From Actinomycetota bacterium (GTDB lineage: Bacteria; Actinomycetota; Acidimicrobiia; Acidimicrobiales; GCA-2861595): a stretch of 5,995 nucleotides of DNA. The notes under the pieces were generated by a model, which was given only the letters and a program-made list of their open reading frames with translations, did no database searches and was not told the origin of the DNA. Each line of letters opens with the position of its first letter. Position 1 is the stretch's first letter. The stretch spans positions 1 through 5,995 of the forward strand of contig JADDQT010000129.1 of the NCBI GenBank assembly GCA_016781225.1. Reading direction: 5' to 3'. The position numbers were made by a program, and so were the translations under genes. Positions 5,385-5,995 of this stretch are shown here, one piece after another.

Positions 5385-5995
5385 CGGGGGGCGATTCCCT
5401 CAGCTACGTCCTCCCACTTCGCCGGTGGCGTGTGGAGCCCGACGACGAGCTGATTGACTATCTCGACTGGCTCGGCGACCGGGTCGAGACCATCGTGGTC
5501 GACGGTTCGGACCCCGAGATCTTCACCGCTCACCGCCGGATGTTCGGGTCCGCGGTGCGCCACGTGCCGGTCGACGGGGACCTCACGGGCCGCTACGGCA
5601 AGGTCAACGGCGTGGTCACCGGCGTGCGGGCGGCGAGCCACGAGCGGGTGCTGATCGCCGACGACGACGTCCGCTACGACGACGAGGGTCTCCAGAGGAT
5701 GTCCACCTTGCTCGGCGACGCCGACCTGGTCCGGCCCCAGAACTACTTCCACCCACTCCCGTGGCACGCCAGGTGGGACACCGCCCGCAGCCTCGTCAAC
5801 CGAGCGTTCGGAGCGGACTACCCCGGCACGCTGGGCCTGCGACGAACCACCCTGCTGGCGGCCGGCGGCTACGACGGGGACTGCCTGTTCGAGAACCTCG
5901 AGCTCATTCGCACCGTGCAGGCCGTGGGCGGACGGATCGTGAACCCCCTGGACTTCTACGTGCGGCGCCTCCCTCCCCCTGCCGGTCACTTCCTG
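5339..5995 (+). CDS. family 2 glycosyltransferase, 3' end beyond the window
   Basis: The frame is open from ATG 5339 to the window end (219 residues, no stop). It looks like a GT-A fold, inverting family 2 transferase. A short N-terminal strand (KVVVTA) precedes SYVLPLRRW; the nucleotide-binding strand TIVVDGSDPEIF (51-62) follows. GKVNGVVTGVRAA (87-99) leads into the metal/nucleotide motif ADDDVRY, with D108-D110 as the DXD-type acid cluster. RPQNYF (132-137), the glycine-rich turn AAGGYDGD (174-181) and FENLELIRTV (184-193) occupy the usual acceptor and catalytic-base regions. The RRLPPP segment (209-214) starts a C-terminal part that is missing. Sugar donor and acceptor are unknown. The start overlaps the oxidase gene by 46 bases and has only a weak ribosome binding site, which suggests translational coupling. 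A later GTG is possible but would remove the first strand. Confidence 0.85.
   Translation, partial: MGRGKVVVTARGTHLTGGDSLSYVLPLRRWRVEPDDELIDYLDWLGDRVETIVVDGSDPEIFTAHRRMFGSAVRHVPVDGDLTGRYGKVNGVVTGVRAASHERVLIADDDVRYDDEGLQRMSTLLGDADLVRPQNYFHPLPWHARWDTARSLVNRAFGADYPGTLGLRRTTLLAAGGYDGDCLFENLELIRTVQAVGGRIVNPLDFYVRRLPPPAGHFL

Noticed and set aside
5174..5989. A 271-codon minus-strand frame at the right end
   Set aside because: It is antisense to the glycosyltransferase, whose plus-strand frame shows the DXD-type and other family motifs.
1..5995. CRISPR array, insertion sequence or rRNA gene
   Set aside because: No regularly spaced repeats, transposase motifs, long terminal inverted repeats or rRNA sequences were seen.

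Overview
The window looks like chromosomal DNA from a high-GC actinobacterium-like organism. The protein genes are GC-rich at third codon positions. Starts are a mix of ATG, GTG and TTG with purine-rich Shine-Dalgarno sites. The tRNA gene does not encode the final A of its CCA end. The gene families (actinobacterial-style CcdA, a short secreted actinobacterial helical protein, AsnB, and a heme-oxygenase-like diiron protein) fit that guess, but I cannot name a genus.

Region 1 (1-956) is the accessory-looking part. It opens with a tRNA-Lys(CUU) gene cut at its 5' end by the window edge. After it come two small tightly spaced genes: an 89-residue helical, acidic protein and an 84-residue protein whose fold pattern resembles a RelE/ParE-type toxin. 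The toxin-like gene's ribosome binding site and TTG start lie inside a small perfect hairpin directly after the upstream stop codon, as expected for translational coupling. At 915-939 there is a perfect 25-base copy of the D-arm/anticodon part of the tRNA gene. This suggests that the 0.9 kb between the copies is, or was, an element integrated at tRNA-Lys. No integrase is visible.

Region 2 (957-2401) starts with a short stretch without a gene and then has two minus-strand genes: ccdA, a membrane thiol-electron carrier, and, upstream of it in transcription, a secreted helical protein of unknown role.

Region 3 (2402-5995) starts from a divergent intergenic space and runs on the plus strand: a glutamine-dependent asparagine synthetase (AsnB), a heme-oxygenase-like diiron oxidase related to the SznF/UndA group, and a family 2 glycosyltransferase. 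The glycosyltransferase starts inside the end of the oxidase gene and runs off the window. An amidotransferase, an N-oxygenase-like diiron protein and a glycosyltransferase side by side could be the start of a small-molecule or glycoconjugate pathway. That is an inference from neighbours only. AsnB could equally be the housekeeping enzyme.

The most interesting candidates are the toxin-antitoxin-like pair inside the tRNA-Lys repeat segment and the AsnB/diiron oxidase/glycosyltransferase run.
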